Shown here: positions 1 to 13,345 of the stretch, one piece after another | How positions within the stretch are numbered: the first letter of the stretch is position 1 | Layout: every line of letters starts with the position of its first letter | Assembly: GCA_037975125.1 (NCBI GenBank) | Contig: CM075855.1 | Location: forward strand, 107,911,912-107,975,911 | From: Latrodectus hesperus | Lineage: Eukaryota > Arthropoda > Arachnida > Araneae > Theridiidae | DNA: 64,000 nucleotides | Direction of reading: 5' to 3' | Translations under genes and position numbers: made by a program | Notes under the pieces: model-generated | Told to the model about the DNA's origin: nothing | Databases searched by the model: none | What the model saw: only the letters and a program-made list of their open reading frames with translations

Positions 1-1050
1 GAAATTTATCGCGCGTAGTGACGCAATTTAGGTTGGCGACAGAGCTGTAGAGCGCTTGGTGCCAAAATTTGAAATCGCGCCAATCCCGTACCCATCTGGT
101 AACTTTTACCCTGAGAAACTTAGTGAAAAAAATTTATTTAGTTTCACCCTCAGTTTTTTACTTACGATATTTTATTCCCATTTATATTTATAATACCTTT
201 ATTAAAACACAAAAAACAGAATAAAATGTTATACTGAGTGTCTTTTTATTCATATAAATGAAATTTATAAATTTTCCCGTTTTTAAAGAATATAAATCTT
301 TTTGTATTTCAAATAAATGAGTCGCATTCTTAAATAGAACTACAAATGTTCAATATTTACAACTTGTGATATATCTTATTTTGAATTTTTAATTTAAAAA
401 ATAGACAATGTACACACTAAATAGCAAAATATTTTTTATTCAGCGGTTTTCTATTGAAATTTATATTACATACAAAGTTTATTAAAACAAATCATGTGTG
501 CAAAAAAATGCTTTAAACAATTTTTATTTTGAATTAACAGATATTTTAATTTTGGCTTTGGAAAAAAAACTTGAGATGCTAATTTATAATTAAAGCATGA
601 TAGTGTCAAAAACAATTTAGTCAAATTAATTTTATCATGGGAATACAGAAATAAGAAGGAAACGTGATAATGCAATTCACACTTCTTTGTTACTTTCATA
701 TTATCACATCCACCTTATCTGCGAAAAAATGTCTTCAGCACCATATAAAATACAAATAAAGTTGTTATCTATTTCTATTTTAAATATGGTGCTAAGATAT
801 AAGCAAACTATTCCGCTTTTCCTTCATATTTCGAAAAAATATTAAAACTTGCAAACATATATCAACAAATCGACAAACACGAACCTCGTTTCAAATTAGA
901 CCGGGGAATAAGAAAACATAGGGTTACTAATATTAAGTCTGAACAATAGTCACATTTTACACCGCCAAATTATTGCAACTACTCTCTTCAAGTGCGCATG
1001 CGTTAGAATTCCCATTTGGAGCCGACCTTCCGGGCCCGGTCTCGAGACGC
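1..1050. other. AT-rich non-coding stretch with a more GC-rich first ~115 bases
   Basis: No recognisable gene. The first ~115 bases are clearly richer in G and C than what follows and may be the edge of a repeat cut by the window start. From about 120 to 940 the DNA is AT-rich, with stop codons in all frames and only tiny chance ORFs. From about 990 the composition becomes more GC-rich, leading into the mariner relic. Confidence 0.5.
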
Positions 1051-1073
1051 TTGTTTTTTCACCTGCCGTCGGC

Positions 1074-1534
1074 ATGGAGCTCTCTCTGATTGAGGAACAG
1101 AGCCAGAGAGTGAACGAAAATTTTTACGTTGAAGTTTTGACACGTCTCAGAGCTCGTGTGGCCCAAGTTCGACCGGATTTGGTAAAAGGGGGCAGGTGGA
1201 TGCTTCATCACGACAGTGTGCCCGCTCCCACGTCGCTCGTTGTGCGTGACTTTTTGGCCCGAAACTCAATCACCGTGACAGACCACCCACCTTATTCACC
1301 CGATTTAGCCCCTTGTGATTTCTTCTTGTTCCCGAAATGTAAAAAGATGCTTTGGGGTTGGCACTTGGGAGATGTGGAAAACATAAGGCAGAAACGACAC
1401 ATTAACTGAACAGCACCACAACTGAAGACTTTCAGCAATGTTATCAACAGTGGAAATGGCGTTGGCAGAAGTGTTTATCATCCCAAGGTGAGTACTTTGA
1501 AGGAGACCATATTGTAATACCTGAAGAATTGTAA
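1074..1534 (+). pseudogene. mariner transposase, C-terminal half, frameshifted relic
   Basis: This is the C-terminal half of a mariner (Tc1/mariner superfamily) transposase, the enzyme that cuts and pastes the element at TA sites. The second catalytic block reads WMLHHDSVPAPTS and the third reads YSPDLAPCDFFLFPK, the usual DD34D spacing. The first frame stops at 1409 with RHIN. The family's C-terminal end (EDFQQCYQQWKWRWQKCLSSQGEYFEGD, seen here in two parts either side of residue 14) continues in another frame from about 1406 and stops at 1534, so there is a frameshift near 1400. The helix-turn-helix domain and the first catalytic Asp are missing, because the sequence upstream of 1074 is unrecognisable. 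The family is clear; the element cannot be active. Confidence 0.88.
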
Positions 1535-1550
1535 AATAAAATAATTATTC

Positions 1551-1584
1551 AACTTTTATACGTATTTTCCGTACAAAGATCGTA
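1551..1584 (+). repeat. 3' terminal inverted repeat of the mariner relic
   Basis: Just after the transposase stop lies an AT-rich terminal repeat ending in TTTTCCGTACAAAGATCG followed by TA. Its reverse complement closely matches the sequence starting at 40778, so both belong to one mariner family. No matching left repeat is visible before 1074. Confidence 0.65.
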
Positions 1585-4500
1585 TATAAAGGCATGGAAA
1601 ATATTTTTTACTTTTAAATATTTTAAAGGAACGAAAAATCGACAAATGTAGACATACTTTTATGTATAATACTCAATGATAAACATACACAGTAATTGAC
1701 ATTATTGAATAATGAGTTTAAAAATAGTTTACACGTGTACGCGTTAATGGTTAATGCGAAAAAGGCTGAAAAAGAGATAATATCTATAATTAAAATTAAC
1801 ATTTTGACATTTAGTTCATGAGTTAAATTTTTATCTCAGATATGGACTTTTTTCTAAAGATAAATTCATTATTTACTTTAAGCAGTAATTTCCACTTGAA
1901 TTAGTATTATTATCTAGATGAAGAGAGTGTTATATAATTCAACGTTTCCCAGTTTTCTTTCTGTAAAAACTCTCCATAGTAATTTGTATTCTTTTATGGA
2001 AACGACAAAAACTCTCAAGTGTCTGCTTCAATAGAAATATGTGAGGAAAGCAGTAGTGCAACATTTGTCTCTTGTTCTTTTACCATGGAGTGGTGGATGA
2101 TGCAGAAAGCTTGGAAAATTTTAATACCACATTGTAATTTTTAAACAGCGGCAGAAGGGTGATGAACGAAAAATTTATGTTTCTATGCTTTAAAAGTATG
2201 AATATTCTGATAAATCAGACCTTCAATAAATTAGACTCTCAATTATATTCTGAAACCATAATCTGAAGAACTTCAAAATACCTTATTTTTCAACAATTGA
2301 CTGTTAAGCTTATCCATTGCCTGTGCAAATGTTTGCTTCGTGTTGAATCACCGTGACAACATGATAGGATATTTGTATCACAATGATACATACTTTAAAC
2401 TCAATGGAAAAAACATCATTTATTTTTAAACGGCAATAATTGAAATTTTTTGGGTTGAGATATACATGTCTCGCATCATTTCATGATTAAAAAAATACAT
2501 TGCAACAGCTGTTATCTGTTAAATTCTTATTCTCTGCGTAAAGTTAAATACATAAAAAAATAAAATGAAAAGTCATGTCTCTGTTGATTAGCGGAAGATC
2601 TTCGTTTGTATTTTTTGCAGATGATTATTTTTACCCATTTGTCTGTGTGGGGAAAGTTTTAATTTTTATCCATTATATTTGACTGAAGTCCTATTTATGA
2701 ATATTCTCATTTAAAACAATTGCGGCAAATGTTATGAGCTTTAAACTATTTTCAGCTGCTGAGCTATCAAGTTTTGTTGTATCGTGCTAAATTTTTCTCA
2801 TACATATAGAACGCGGAATAATGAATTTAATAATTGCTTACTAAATAATCTTTCTGTATAGAATTCATTGTTACTCATTTGTGAACGCGAGTTCAATAAA
2901 ATCATAAGTCCTTTTTTTCATGCAGAATATTTGATCGCAAGAATCACGAATTATATTTGCTTCTAATTAATGTTACTTCAATAAATAAATGGTCAAGAAT
3001 CATAGAACATTTTTGTTAAATAATTCGAAATATTTGCTGTAATTATTGTATTAATTTTACATTTATATTTCTCTAGTGAATGTAATGAAATTGATATAAT
3101 TGTTTTATTCTCTGCCAAATTCTTAAGTGTGATTCCAAAATACTAATCAAAAATGATCTTGCTCTTTATTTGCAATGGTATAAAAATTATTTTGATGAGA
3201 ATGTACATAAAAATCTTAAAATTAAATAAGCTTAAATTAATGAAAATTTTTATTTTATTTATAATTTTCTGCTGGTTGCTTAGTTTTATCTCTATTTATT
3301 GAAATATCTTTTTTTTCCTTGAGAGAGAGTTAGCGTTTATATATATACTGTGTGACAAAATACTGTGTGCTTTAAATATTATTTTAATGGATCGATATCA
3401 CTTCCTAAATATATTAGGTAAATAAATTTATATTGTTCTGTATATTTAAATCATTGTTTTTGTTTCAACGTAAAGTTATAAACCCTTAATTTAGGAAACT
3501 TTTTTAAGTTAGTTCAAACATTTGATTAAATTATATAGCTTTATTTGTAAGTATTTTTAATAATTTTGGAAAAGAATGTGTGTTTTTTTTAAAGTCCATT
3601 TCGGTAAAAACTGAATTTATAATATATTTTCTTTCTTTAAGATTTAAAGGATTATAAATATTTGATATTAATTCTGGCATTTTGTTAATGGATTAGCATA
3701 TTTTCCAATAGATTTTAGACAAACTTAATTCCTTAAATGAGTCATTGAATGATTCGTGTGCATTTTCATTATTGCCCATTTCCTTTTAATATTCGACGAT
3801 ATTCAGCAAAACTACATGAATTCAGCCTTCCCTGTGTATTTATGTATTCAATGACAACTGATCGCGAATTCCAAATTGGTCCTTTGACTTTCAATTAAAG
3901 AGATCGTGTGTTCGAGTTCTGTCTCGGACGAGGATATTTGCCCTCTCAAAAATGTAAGTGCCAATCGAATAAAAAAAATAATAGTTGCTCGCCAAACAAT
4001 CGAAATCTGGACTTCTGTTAAAATATTTTCAGTTTGATTACCACCCCATGCGAGAATATTTCATATACTCTTTAGGAGCAAATAAAATTAGATCTAGTGT
4101 AAAAAATTTAACTCTAAAACTAAAAAATAAAATTAACTATCTATTGAATTTTCTCTAATTTTTCCCATTATTTTTTACTTTTTATATAGGGAGATTCTGT
4201 TATGATAAAATCGTTAATGCGTTAGTAATTTAATAACTTCTATGAATTTTTGCTGTTGAGTTCTTTGAGTTAAACATCGTTTAATATACAAAGAAAAGGG
4301 TGTGCAATAAGTTTAAATAAATTAAAAATTATTCATTCTAAAATAAAGCTTTGCAGTATGTAGATGAAGATTGGCTGCATGTATATTATTAAAATGAGTG
4401 TAATTGTTAATGTGAATGGGTTGGTTTACATTTACGCAAAATTCCTTTTAGCAATACACTGACAACGTAGTTAATTTTACAGTTTTGTCATTTCCCTTGA

Positions 4501-6029
4501 AATTGTGTTTTCATTTACGTTTATGCAGCTGATATATCTATTAATATTAGAATGCTGATTTTCAATATTTTCTCATGCATTGTTGATTGATATCGAATTA
4601 TTATTGCGATCCCATTCTAATTTATTACATTAATAATCTGTATTATATTTATTTTATAATTATTATGGTGTTCCTTAATAAAAAACGTTAAATAAATTCG
4701 AATATTTTTCTATAACTTCATTGATAACCTGTCAAAGCAACCTCATTAGTTTCCTAAATGCATTTTTCACGTCACTTATTTGTAATGTAATAAATTCGTT
4801 AATTAGTAATATTAATTCCAAAGTATTTCTATTATTTGATTGCTATAATATATTTTGTTTAAATGTTTAATACTACCATAAAACAATTCATGTATATTAA
4901 TACTTTTTATTTAAATTTGAAAGTTAGCTCATTTTCATGGTATTTTGCATAATATAATCGATTATTTTTATTTTTTCGGCAGCTTTTAAGATTTTTTTGC
5001 GAAGGCCATCATTTATTTATTTAACGCTCAGCAAACTTTCAATATTTGTTATAAGAACTAATTGAATATCTCGAATCATTATTGTTCTAAATTCGTACAA
5101 AAAGAGTATTGAACATTGTTTCGTTATAATTAATTTGTTTCTTTAATCATTGCATTCATTTTTTTCTTATTTTCGAATGTCTTTTCTGTCTGCTGTCTTT
5201 TCAATTATCTTCTCAGTGTGTATTACTTTCTATGTAAATGCTATCATAAAAACAAAAGTGTGAAGCTTATACTATGAAAAATTACGAAACTGTAAGTTTT
5301 AAAAATGATAGTTGAAATATTCCGAGAAATATGAATTTCTAAGATTATTTCCCCTTTTGTTTGGAAATTATACTTTCTAACTAAAACACTCAAAATTCCT
5401 TATAAACTATATATTGCCCGAAAACATTAATTCCAATTTTTAATTAAAATTAGATGAAAAGTTTCATAACTATATATTTTTTTCTTAAAAAAATTGGTAT
5501 CTAATAACCAAAAATATAACATAAATATTAATGATATCCTATGGAAATTATTCGTTAAAAGAAGTTCCTCTAAATTATTTTTCGCTGCATTTCTGAGGAA
5601 TATCTGTGTATCTGTATCTAGATTATTTTCCTTAATATTCAGGTGAGTTTTTTTTTTCAGTCTAGTAGCAGATGTTTTGTGTTAATTATTTTAAAATAGT
5701 TTTAAAATTTAGTGAAATATAATAACATATTTCCGTTATTACCATTCGCCATAATGAAAATTCGTTACTAAATATGCTAAAATGTTAGATGTTGATTTTT
5801 GATCAAAGAAATGGTAAAAATTAGTTTTACGTTGTGTAGTTATCTAAGTATATATTAGCTTACATGAGATAACAAATTTTAAAAATTCAATCATTTGTTG
5901 CTAACTTTTTAATTTTCTGCATAAAAATTTTTGACAAACAAAACAATGTTATCATAACTTAAACTCTAAAAAGATATTAAATAATTCATTTATAGAAATA
6001 AAGAAAAACATATTATTCTTATTTTATTA

Positions 6030-6032
<3 letters not shown>
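1585..6032. other. AT-rich desert, no gene seen
   Basis: Stop codons crowd all six frames, and there is no family-like protein similarity. Poly-A/T runs and simple AT-rich DNA dominate. The only possible repeat is a weak tRNA-like SINE relic near 3.87 kb, listed separately. I see no promoter or splice structure that I could defend. Confidence 0.6.
3870..3960 (+). repeat. possible degenerate tRNA-derived SINE head
   Basis: A short GC-richer patch contains GTGTTCGAGTTCTGTC, which resembles the RNA polymerase III B box (GGTTCGANTCC) of the SINEs further along the window, and a following phrase ending TTGCCCTCTC. No clear A box, tail or TSD is visible, so this is only a weak call. Confidence 0.3.

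Positions 6033-6087
<55 letters not shown>
6033..6087. repeat. (TA)n microsatellite
   Basis: An uninterrupted run of about 27 AT dinucleotides. Likely length-polymorphic and prone to assembly slippage. Confidence 0.97.
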
Positions 6088-6090
<3 letters not shown>

Positions 6091-9000
6091 AATCGAAAAT
6101 ATTATTATTAATATCATAGTACTGACTATTTTTTCTTAAAGCGAAAACAGCTTACTAATATTTACATAAAAATCCAGCATCTTGCGCGCTCTAAAACTCC
6201 AGCTTTAAAACCCGATTTCATATGAAGGGGAGAGGAATGCTTCCTCCCTCCCCTCTAAAAGAAACATCTACACTTGAGTTTTCTGTCGCGTGCTTTGTAA
6301 ATTTTTTTTTTTTTTTTTTTTGTCTGGAAGCTCAAAAGCTGATGTCAGAATCAATTTAGTTTTAAAAAAAAACCTTGTGTTTCAATTAAAAATTTTCCGT
6401 TAGTTTTCAATTTTCTAAATGAAAGAGAAATGATATTTAATTTGTAGAAATATTTAAGTAAGTTTTTAAAAAATCTTTATATTTCTTAACTTATTTTAAA
6501 AATTATTTCATATTTCAAATTTGATTTTGAAATTTTATTTCATATTTTTATTTTATATCTTTGTATATTGAGTTATAAATAAAATTATTTTCTTGCCAAA
6601 ATTTTGCCCAGAGTTAAAGTGGGAACGGTACTTGGAATAAAGTGAATCGTATATACTAAGATGATTTTAGCTAACATAAAATATACTTCATTTCCATTTG
6701 TGATATCAGCATCAGAAATGAGTTTAAACCGTAAATAATAGTGATTTGAACTTATTGTATTTTCACTTTAACCGTGATTCCCACCATTTTGGACTTTGTT
6801 GTCTTCAGAAACAAATAATTTTTCCTCCTTTATGAAATTTAGCTTTGCTCAATTATTACGAGAAGAAAAAATATACACTGTACTGGATCTCTAATTCTGG
6901 TCTTTGATATAAGCTCATGAATTCCAATACCATCTTTGTGTTAGAGATGTGTTTCTATGGTGGTTCAGAATACTCTATAAACTGTAGGTCTTTATTAAAT
7001 TAATCCTCAAGTGAAAAAAATCGGTTGTTTAGCAACAAACATTCACGGGATTTCGCAATATGAAAATTTTAGTTTAATTTTTAATTATAGTCTTTGGAAA
7101 AAATTATCTTCCTGTATTTCGTTTTACTCCATCAGTAAGTTTAGTGAAATATATAATTCTGATTTTAATCTTTATAAAAAATTTTGTTCAAATTTTATTT
7201 TACAACTATTGATTTACTGGTATAATTATTGTAATAAATTATGAAACTTATTTATTTAAAATACTGATTATTTTTTCGCCAAGATTCACCTTTAAAATTT
7301 AATAATCTATAAATTGTTGCTTTAGAAATGAAATGCAAGTTTATACATTATTATTTTTAATTTTAGTTCCTAAGCTAATTGAATTAGACGATTTTATTAC
7401 ACAAAAATTTTAAATCCATATGTACTTTTAAATTACTAACGAGCTTGCCTTCTTTTCTAAGTTAAATTTTAATAATTTTCCTGCTTATGCTAATTATTTC
7501 TTACATCTTATTTAATTTAATTCAGTTTTTATTGTTTTTGACGGCATTTTTTATCGACTAGTTGTGACTGAAATAAACAAATTTCGTAAAGGGAAATTAA
7601 TTTCCAGCGAAAGAGCTCATGGCTGTTAAAGTAAAATCGATGTGTCGTCCATAATAAATAAGATTTACCTTAATGACTAAAATTCATTTAATTTGCGTTT
7701 TTATCTTTGTGCATTAGGAAAAAATTTACTAATAAGTTTATTCTCTGCATATTGCTTTTTATTTCGTTATTACTTTAATTTCTTTTTACATGCACTTCAA
7801 ATGTTGATAATAAAACAGAAGTATCATCTTAAGGCAATTGTATAACCTGATTGTCTCATAAGTGTGTAGCCAAGAATATTATACGTGTGTTATTTCTTTT
7901 TAATGAAACATAATATTGAAAAATATATCAACACTATTTACTGTTGCACTATATAAAGTCATTATTTTAATATATCAATATTAAAAAGATACTATTTCTT
8001 AAAAATTTTATTATATTAGAAATTTTCTCGATTAAAAAATAAACTACAATATTTCTGATATCAGCTTTGTTCTGCTGTGAAAATTATTTTATTCTATATA
8101 TTTTTTTATTTGCATACATGTAATAATTTTTTAAGATGACGTAACGATAATATTTAATAAAATAAAATTCCTTACTAGAAATTTATTGCAGATTTAAAGC
8201 AAAATAGATTTAGGAGGAATATAAATAATCAAATTTAAAACAGTAAACTGTTTAGAAGCAAAATAATGGAATTTTAAATTTAAGGATGAGTTAAACTTTT
8301 TAATGCAGAAAATATTTTTAGCTCTTCTATTTTAGAAGGTGTGTGAAATGGAATGATCCTATCGAAATAGTGTATTAGTGAATCGAAATCATATTAATGC
8401 TACAATCTAAGCAATTAAATTTTTAACCTACAGAAAATAATTATTTTATTACCAAATTTATTTTTAAAATAAGCAAATTATTAATACGTTAGTTTTACAA
8501 ATAATTATCTTTTAATGCGATCCATATTAGGTATAAAAGAAATTTTTAAATATAATAATCTTAACCAGAGAATTTCTTGTTGTAAAATGTGGTTATATAT
8601 TTACTTAATTCTTCTTATTTGAATTAAAAATTAATTTTTCTGGTTTATCTTTGAAACATAAAATGGTATATTCCACATACGATTGATTGTGTTATTTAAA
8701 TTTAAAAATATAAAAAACGCATTATATATTTCAAATAAACTTCTTTTTTAAAAAATTAAAGTTTTGAAAGCAAAGAACACACATCACATCTGAATGAAAT
8801 AGTATGCTAAAGTTATACGACTACAGAAATCATTGAATGTTTAAATTTAGTTGTGTTGTTACAATCTAAATTAACGATAACAAGATATAGATGACATAAA
8901 TATGATTAATTATATTAAAGGGACAAAATTGATTACAGAAATAAAATCAAGTTCAAAATGAGATATTGGCTTAGCAATAAATTAATTAGCTGTTCAAATT

Positions 9001-11754
9001 ATGAAATAAATTATTTATTTTCTTAAAATACATATGAATTTGAGCTCGCAAAATAATCATTGTTTATTATAAAATATAATATTAATACAATATTTAAATT
9101 GCTAGCTAATCTTTTTTATAGGAATATGGTGTTCTTTATTTGAGTAAAAATAAACCATATTAAAGAAAGTTAACAAATTCAGGGCAAACTTATAGTACAT
9201 TAGTTATATGATGATCTAAAAATATAATTATAAAAAAGATTCATTATTGAATATTCATTAACGTTCATAAAACTGATCAATTTAGAATTAAAGGCGTGCT
9301 CTGTATTTTTAAAATGAATAAATAAATAAAAATTAATCTTTCGATACCAAACATAACTTTTTCGCCTTAAGTAAATTTGTGATAATCTAAAACATTAATG
9401 TTTTTCTAAACTAGTAATAGATAAATATTAAGAATAGAAAAATAAATGCTTGTAAAAATTTTTGTTGTTTAGCTTTTAAAGTCTTAAGAATATATCCTCT
9501 GTCAATTTAAATAATGATTACTTTTTCAATTTTGATAATATTTTTCGATTTTTATTCTTGATATATAACTTTGTGATATTCATTATATTGAAATATTAAT
9601 ACTGTTTTAGCACATTTTACATAAATCTTTTTGTACGCCGGTTCCCATTTCAACGACCTTACAATATAGAAAAGAATACTTGCATTTTTTATACTTAAAA
9701 ATTCATTTGAATTTTGAAAACATTTGAGATAATTTTTAAAAAAGGAACTATGTGATTAAATTCAAATTTTCAGACTTAACTTCGGATTTAGGTATTTATC
9801 TGTTAAGTCATTAAATCGTTTATTAAAGCTAATGTTAACAATACAAATAACAAAAACTGAAATAAAATTATTCTTTCAAAAAATAAAATGTAGTTGAAAT
9901 GCAATCAAGGATATTAAATTTGAATTATTAACGCAATTTTTGAAATTTTCTGTTTTCAGAATTTTTAAAATTTAAAATAAATTGCTGTTTTGAAATTTTC
10001 TAACCAAAATTCTACCTTACTTATATAAAAAAAGAGAATATTTATAAAGTTGAAAATTTTTATAGGATTCCTGTAATCTTTTATGATTTGATAAGCAAAA
10101 TTTGTTTTGTATCATTTTGTTTCTATCATATTGATACTACTATATTTTTGTTATGCAGCAGTAGTTATAAATAGCTCCTATAGTATTCAAACATTTTTCA
10201 CTTAATTATTTCCTTTCCTTAAAACCTTGCGAAGTATTTTATCACAGATAGTTGAATACTAAAGGATGAGGTATTAAATTTATTTTCTCTACAATTTTTA
10301 CAAGTATTCGACTATTAACAGTATTGTTTCAAACAATTTCCCATATATACCCTGTATATACGTCAGGACTTCGTTTCAAGGAAGATAATTCACTGCACAC
10401 GTAGCTTCCTGTGTTGTTAAAGATGTTTCCATTTAGTTACAGATGGAATGAAAGGGGATTTTATCGATTACTCTATTTCTAACCTTGTTTCATTCCTACC
10501 CTCTCCTTCAGAAGTACGTTATTCTTAGCAAAGGTTCGTTATCGTGAATGATTTTTAGATCTATAGAGAATATATTTTGATATTTATGAAATTTAAATTA
10601 TCTAAATGTTTTTTTAATATGAAAGAAAAAATTGTAAAAGTAATAAATGATTTTATAATATTGTTTTAGAATGTAAATATATAAGAAATATCATAATTAA
10701 GAAAGTACACAATCAGCAAATATAATGTGTTAAAATTTCTTATACAGAAAAATGTTAATGCAAGTTTATCTACATGTATTTTACATTAAATAGTTTTATT
10801 TTCATATACAATAATACAGAAATGAAAATTAATCCTTTTTTTGTAAATATTTAATTTTTTTGGGCTAAAAAACTTTCTCAAATATTTAAATATAAAGTGA
10901 AAGTAATTTTTCAGATATAGTATTAACCAAGAACATTACACACATTTATTTACAATGTTATGCAAATTTTCTAATGTTATGTTTAATTGTTTAAACTCAA
11001 AACATTTATAGATTAATAAATTAAAGAGCTTTAATTAATGTTTTTGAAAATAACATTATAAAAATTGAAAAATAATCAAGCCTTTTATTTTCATATAAAC
11101 ACCACACTAATTACTACATAGATGTATTCATATAAAGTAAATATTTGTTTGTGTTAAGAAAAATATAATGTGCGAAAATGTATTTTTACTAACATTATTT
11201 TATCTTACTGTAATAAAAATTTGAAAAGCTTCTGTGTCTCATTCAAAAAGAGAAATTTCTATTGTACAGAAAATGATATATATACAAGAAAATGTGACAA
11301 GCAACTTTCTTAATTAAACTGCGTAAGAAATCTAAAACGTCCTAATTTTTGGATACCATTTTTCTTTGGATTTCTTATTATTTACCAAGTCCACTTAAAA
11401 ACACTGAGGAATATCTTCAAACATTTTCAATTACACAGAAAACAGTTAATTATTAATAATTTTTGCTTTTTAAGTTTTATACAAAAAAAGATATACGTTT
11501 TCGTTTTAACCATTTTTATTGGGATGTACAATTCTTTCTGGCAAATACATACAACCTTAGATAGGGTAGTTAGTAGTAAGTGACATCCCCTCCCTCTAAA
11601 TTGAGCGATGTGACAGTTTTCAGGGGGGTAGGAAATGTTCCCAATGAGAATGGGAAACAGTCGACGATTTTTGTATTGTTTAGGGAAGTGGGTTAAAGTA
11701 GTACATCTGCTTTTAAAGAGGAAATATTTTTAGCAGATTCTTGAAATTTTCTGA
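6088..11754. other. AT-rich desert, no gene seen
   Basis: Apart from a 20-base poly-T at 6302-6321 and an imperfect GC-rich hairpin near 6228-6256, this is uniform AT-rich sequence with no ORF resembling a known family. The short ORF at 7011-7244 has a composition expected by chance (Asn, Lys, Phe, Ile, Tyr). Around 11.58-11.80 kb the composition becomes mixed, leading into the repeat cluster. Confidence 0.6.
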
Positions 11755-11836
11755 GCCGCTGAGTCGGTTAAGTCGTCAGGAACAAACTATTCTCGCCCGA
11801 TTTTGAAGTGGACATCTTAAGACCCTAAAATTTTCT

Positions 11837-12031
11837 GGGGGTTCCCGAACCTTTGAAACCTGTACCAACTGCTCTACCGAGCAGGCTTCACCTGAACATA
11901 TCCTTGAGTGCCTGGGGCTCTCCAGGCAGGACTTGGTTGACGACCCTCTTCTGGTTTTGGATTAGTGTAGAGTGTACAACGTCATGGACCTAGTCTAGCA
12001 CTGCTGGCCTTTGGGGGCATGCAACAACAAC
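11837..12031 (+). mobile_element. 5'-truncated LINE end (LINE A family), C-terminal zinc motif and CAA tail
   Basis: The plus strand encodes TCTNCSTEQASPEHILECLG and then VYNVMDLV followed by a stop, matching the last ~45 residues of LINE A (16.2-20 kb, minus strand), which end CAKCFKSQATPDHILECLGL and VYNIMDLV. One in-frame TAG interrupts the copy after LLVLD. Behind the stop are about 30 bases of 3' UTR and the tail GCAACAACAACAA. The octamer AATTTTCT occurs just before 11837 and again at 12032-12039, a plausible TSD, so this would be a ~195-bp dead-on-arrival insertion. LINE A's own 3' end has the same GCAACAACAACA type of tail. Confidence 0.8.
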
Positions 12032-12272
12032 AATTTTCTTATTTTATCTGCTGTCGGATATAATTTCACTGAATGTTATTCGATGAAAACCTGGTAGTCT
12101 TGAATAGCATATAAACAGAAGTAATTTGCATCACTGACATTGCATCCAATTCAGATTTCAATCATTGCTGGGGTATACCACGCCCTGGCAATTTATGGTA
12201 TTTTAACATCATGTAAGGGTAGGTTAAACTCCGAAAGCTATTATAAAACAGTTGGACATCTCTGCTTTTCAC

Positions 12273-12454
12273 GCCGAGCTGGCAGCCGAATGGTTAGCGC
12301 TCTCGCCTTCGGTTCAACAGTTCGTGGGTTCGAATCCCACCTTGGGTATGGATGTTTGTAGTGGTTCGGAATCCACTTTAAGCCGTAAGTCCCGGTCTAA
12401 TTAGACCTCGTGTGCAAAAAATGACCATTGAGCGACAAACAAACCAAACCAAAC
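12273..12454 (+). repeat. tRNA-derived SINE, full length, perfect 13-bp TSD
   Basis: The head begins GCCGAGCTGGCAGCCGAATG. It has an A-box-like TGGTTAGCGCT and a perfect B box GGTTCGAATCC within a complete T-arm stem-loop (GTGGG, TTCGAAT, CCCAC). The unrelated body runs through GTAGTGGTTCGGAATCCACT to CTCGTGTGCAAAAAATGACC and an (AAAC/AAACC)n tail. CTCTGCTTTTCAC flanks it exactly on both sides (12260-12272 and 12455-12467). Transcription by RNA polymerase III from the internal promoter is inferred. The clean TSD indicates a fairly recent insertion. Confidence 0.95.
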
Positions 12455-12714
12455 CTCTGCTTTTCACAAAGATTTTTCATGGAGCTGTGTGTGCGCGTGT
12501 ATTCGTGAGTCGCGAAAAACAAAGCCTGAAAATGTGTTTATCATTCGCCGAAGCAGACTTCAATGCTGGAAACCGAAGTGAAATTTCCATCTTCCATTTT
12601 TAAGCGATGATAATGATCGAACCTTAAACATTCCTTTCTAATCAACGTATTATTATTGATAAATCACAATAAGCTCAAATAATAATGTAATTAAAAACAC
12701 TAAAAAAACTAACT

Positions 12715-12995
12715 GTTGTTGTTGTCGTGTGCCAGCTTAGGCTGGCAATATGGGGTGCACTGCTCCACTTTTTCAACTGAACCCTGTTTTGGTGTGGAGT
12801 TCGACTTCTTCAGTACACACATGCCATAGGAACTCGTTTATACAGTAGGCAACCCTTCACACCTCATTCATTCAAGGAAAGGACAAAGACAGGATAGATA
12901 GAGAGAGAAAGTACATCCATGCCCGAACCGGAATTCAAACCCAGGATCTCCTTGACCGCAGTCAGGTACGCTGACCACTAGACAAGTTGGGCGGC
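12715..12995 (-). repeat. second tRNA-derived SINE family, CAA tail, TSD
   Basis: Read on the minus strand, it starts GCCGCCCAACTTGTCTAGTG, has an A-box-like TGGTCAGCGTAC and the B-box-like GGGTTTGAATTCC, then GGTTCGGGCATGGATGTAC, and ends in ACGACAACAACAAC. AAAAAAACTAACT lies on both sides (12702-12714 and 12998-13010), a 13-bp TSD. The tail matches that of LINE A rather than that of the neighbouring SINE family. Confidence 0.9.
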
Positions 12996-13200
12996 AAAAA
13001 AAAACTAACTAAAAATAGTAAATAAAATCGTAACTAAAAACAATTGTAATAAAAAACATTTTTAAGCAAAAATTCTAGTTGTTCGTAAAACATTAAAATT
13101 GCTAATGTATCCTGATCTTTTTTTCAACAGTCATGATTTAAATAACTGCCATGAGATTTTCCACAAAATATGCACACGGAAAATTCATTTAGGCTCTGGG

Positions 13201-13345
13201 GCCTTCCATTCAACAGTTCACACGAATCGCATCTCTGGTTTGAATGCTTGTAATGCTTCAATATCTGCTTTAAACCGTGATCCCCTAATCAAAACTACAA
13301 ACCAAACCTTAAGACAAACTACAAACCAAACCTTAAGACAAAAAA
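13201..13345 (+). repeat. old, degenerate SINE of the (AAACC)-tail family
   Basis: GCCTTCCATTCAACAGTTC, then TTTGAATGCTTGTAATGCTT, CTTTAAACCGTGATCCCCTA and ACAAACCAAACC follow the order of the consensus SINE, but the B box and T-arm are ruined. The tail carries a tandem duplication of a ~24-base unit containing ACTACAAACCAAACCTTAAG. Confidence 0.6.

Noticed and set aside
7011..7244. 77-residue ORF in the AT-rich desert
   Set aside because: Amino-acid composition as expected by chance in AT-rich DNA, with no domain, splice or repeat support.
12273..12350. tRNA genes at the SINE heads (12.3, 24.3 and 31.2 kb)
   Set aside because: The T-arm is good, but the acceptor stem does not pair properly and each head is fused to the same SINE body and tail with TSDs.
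12140..12361. 73-residue ORF ending SRRAGSRMVSALAFGSTVRG
   Set aside because: Its C-terminal half is the translated SINE head; such ORFs recur wherever this SINE inserts.
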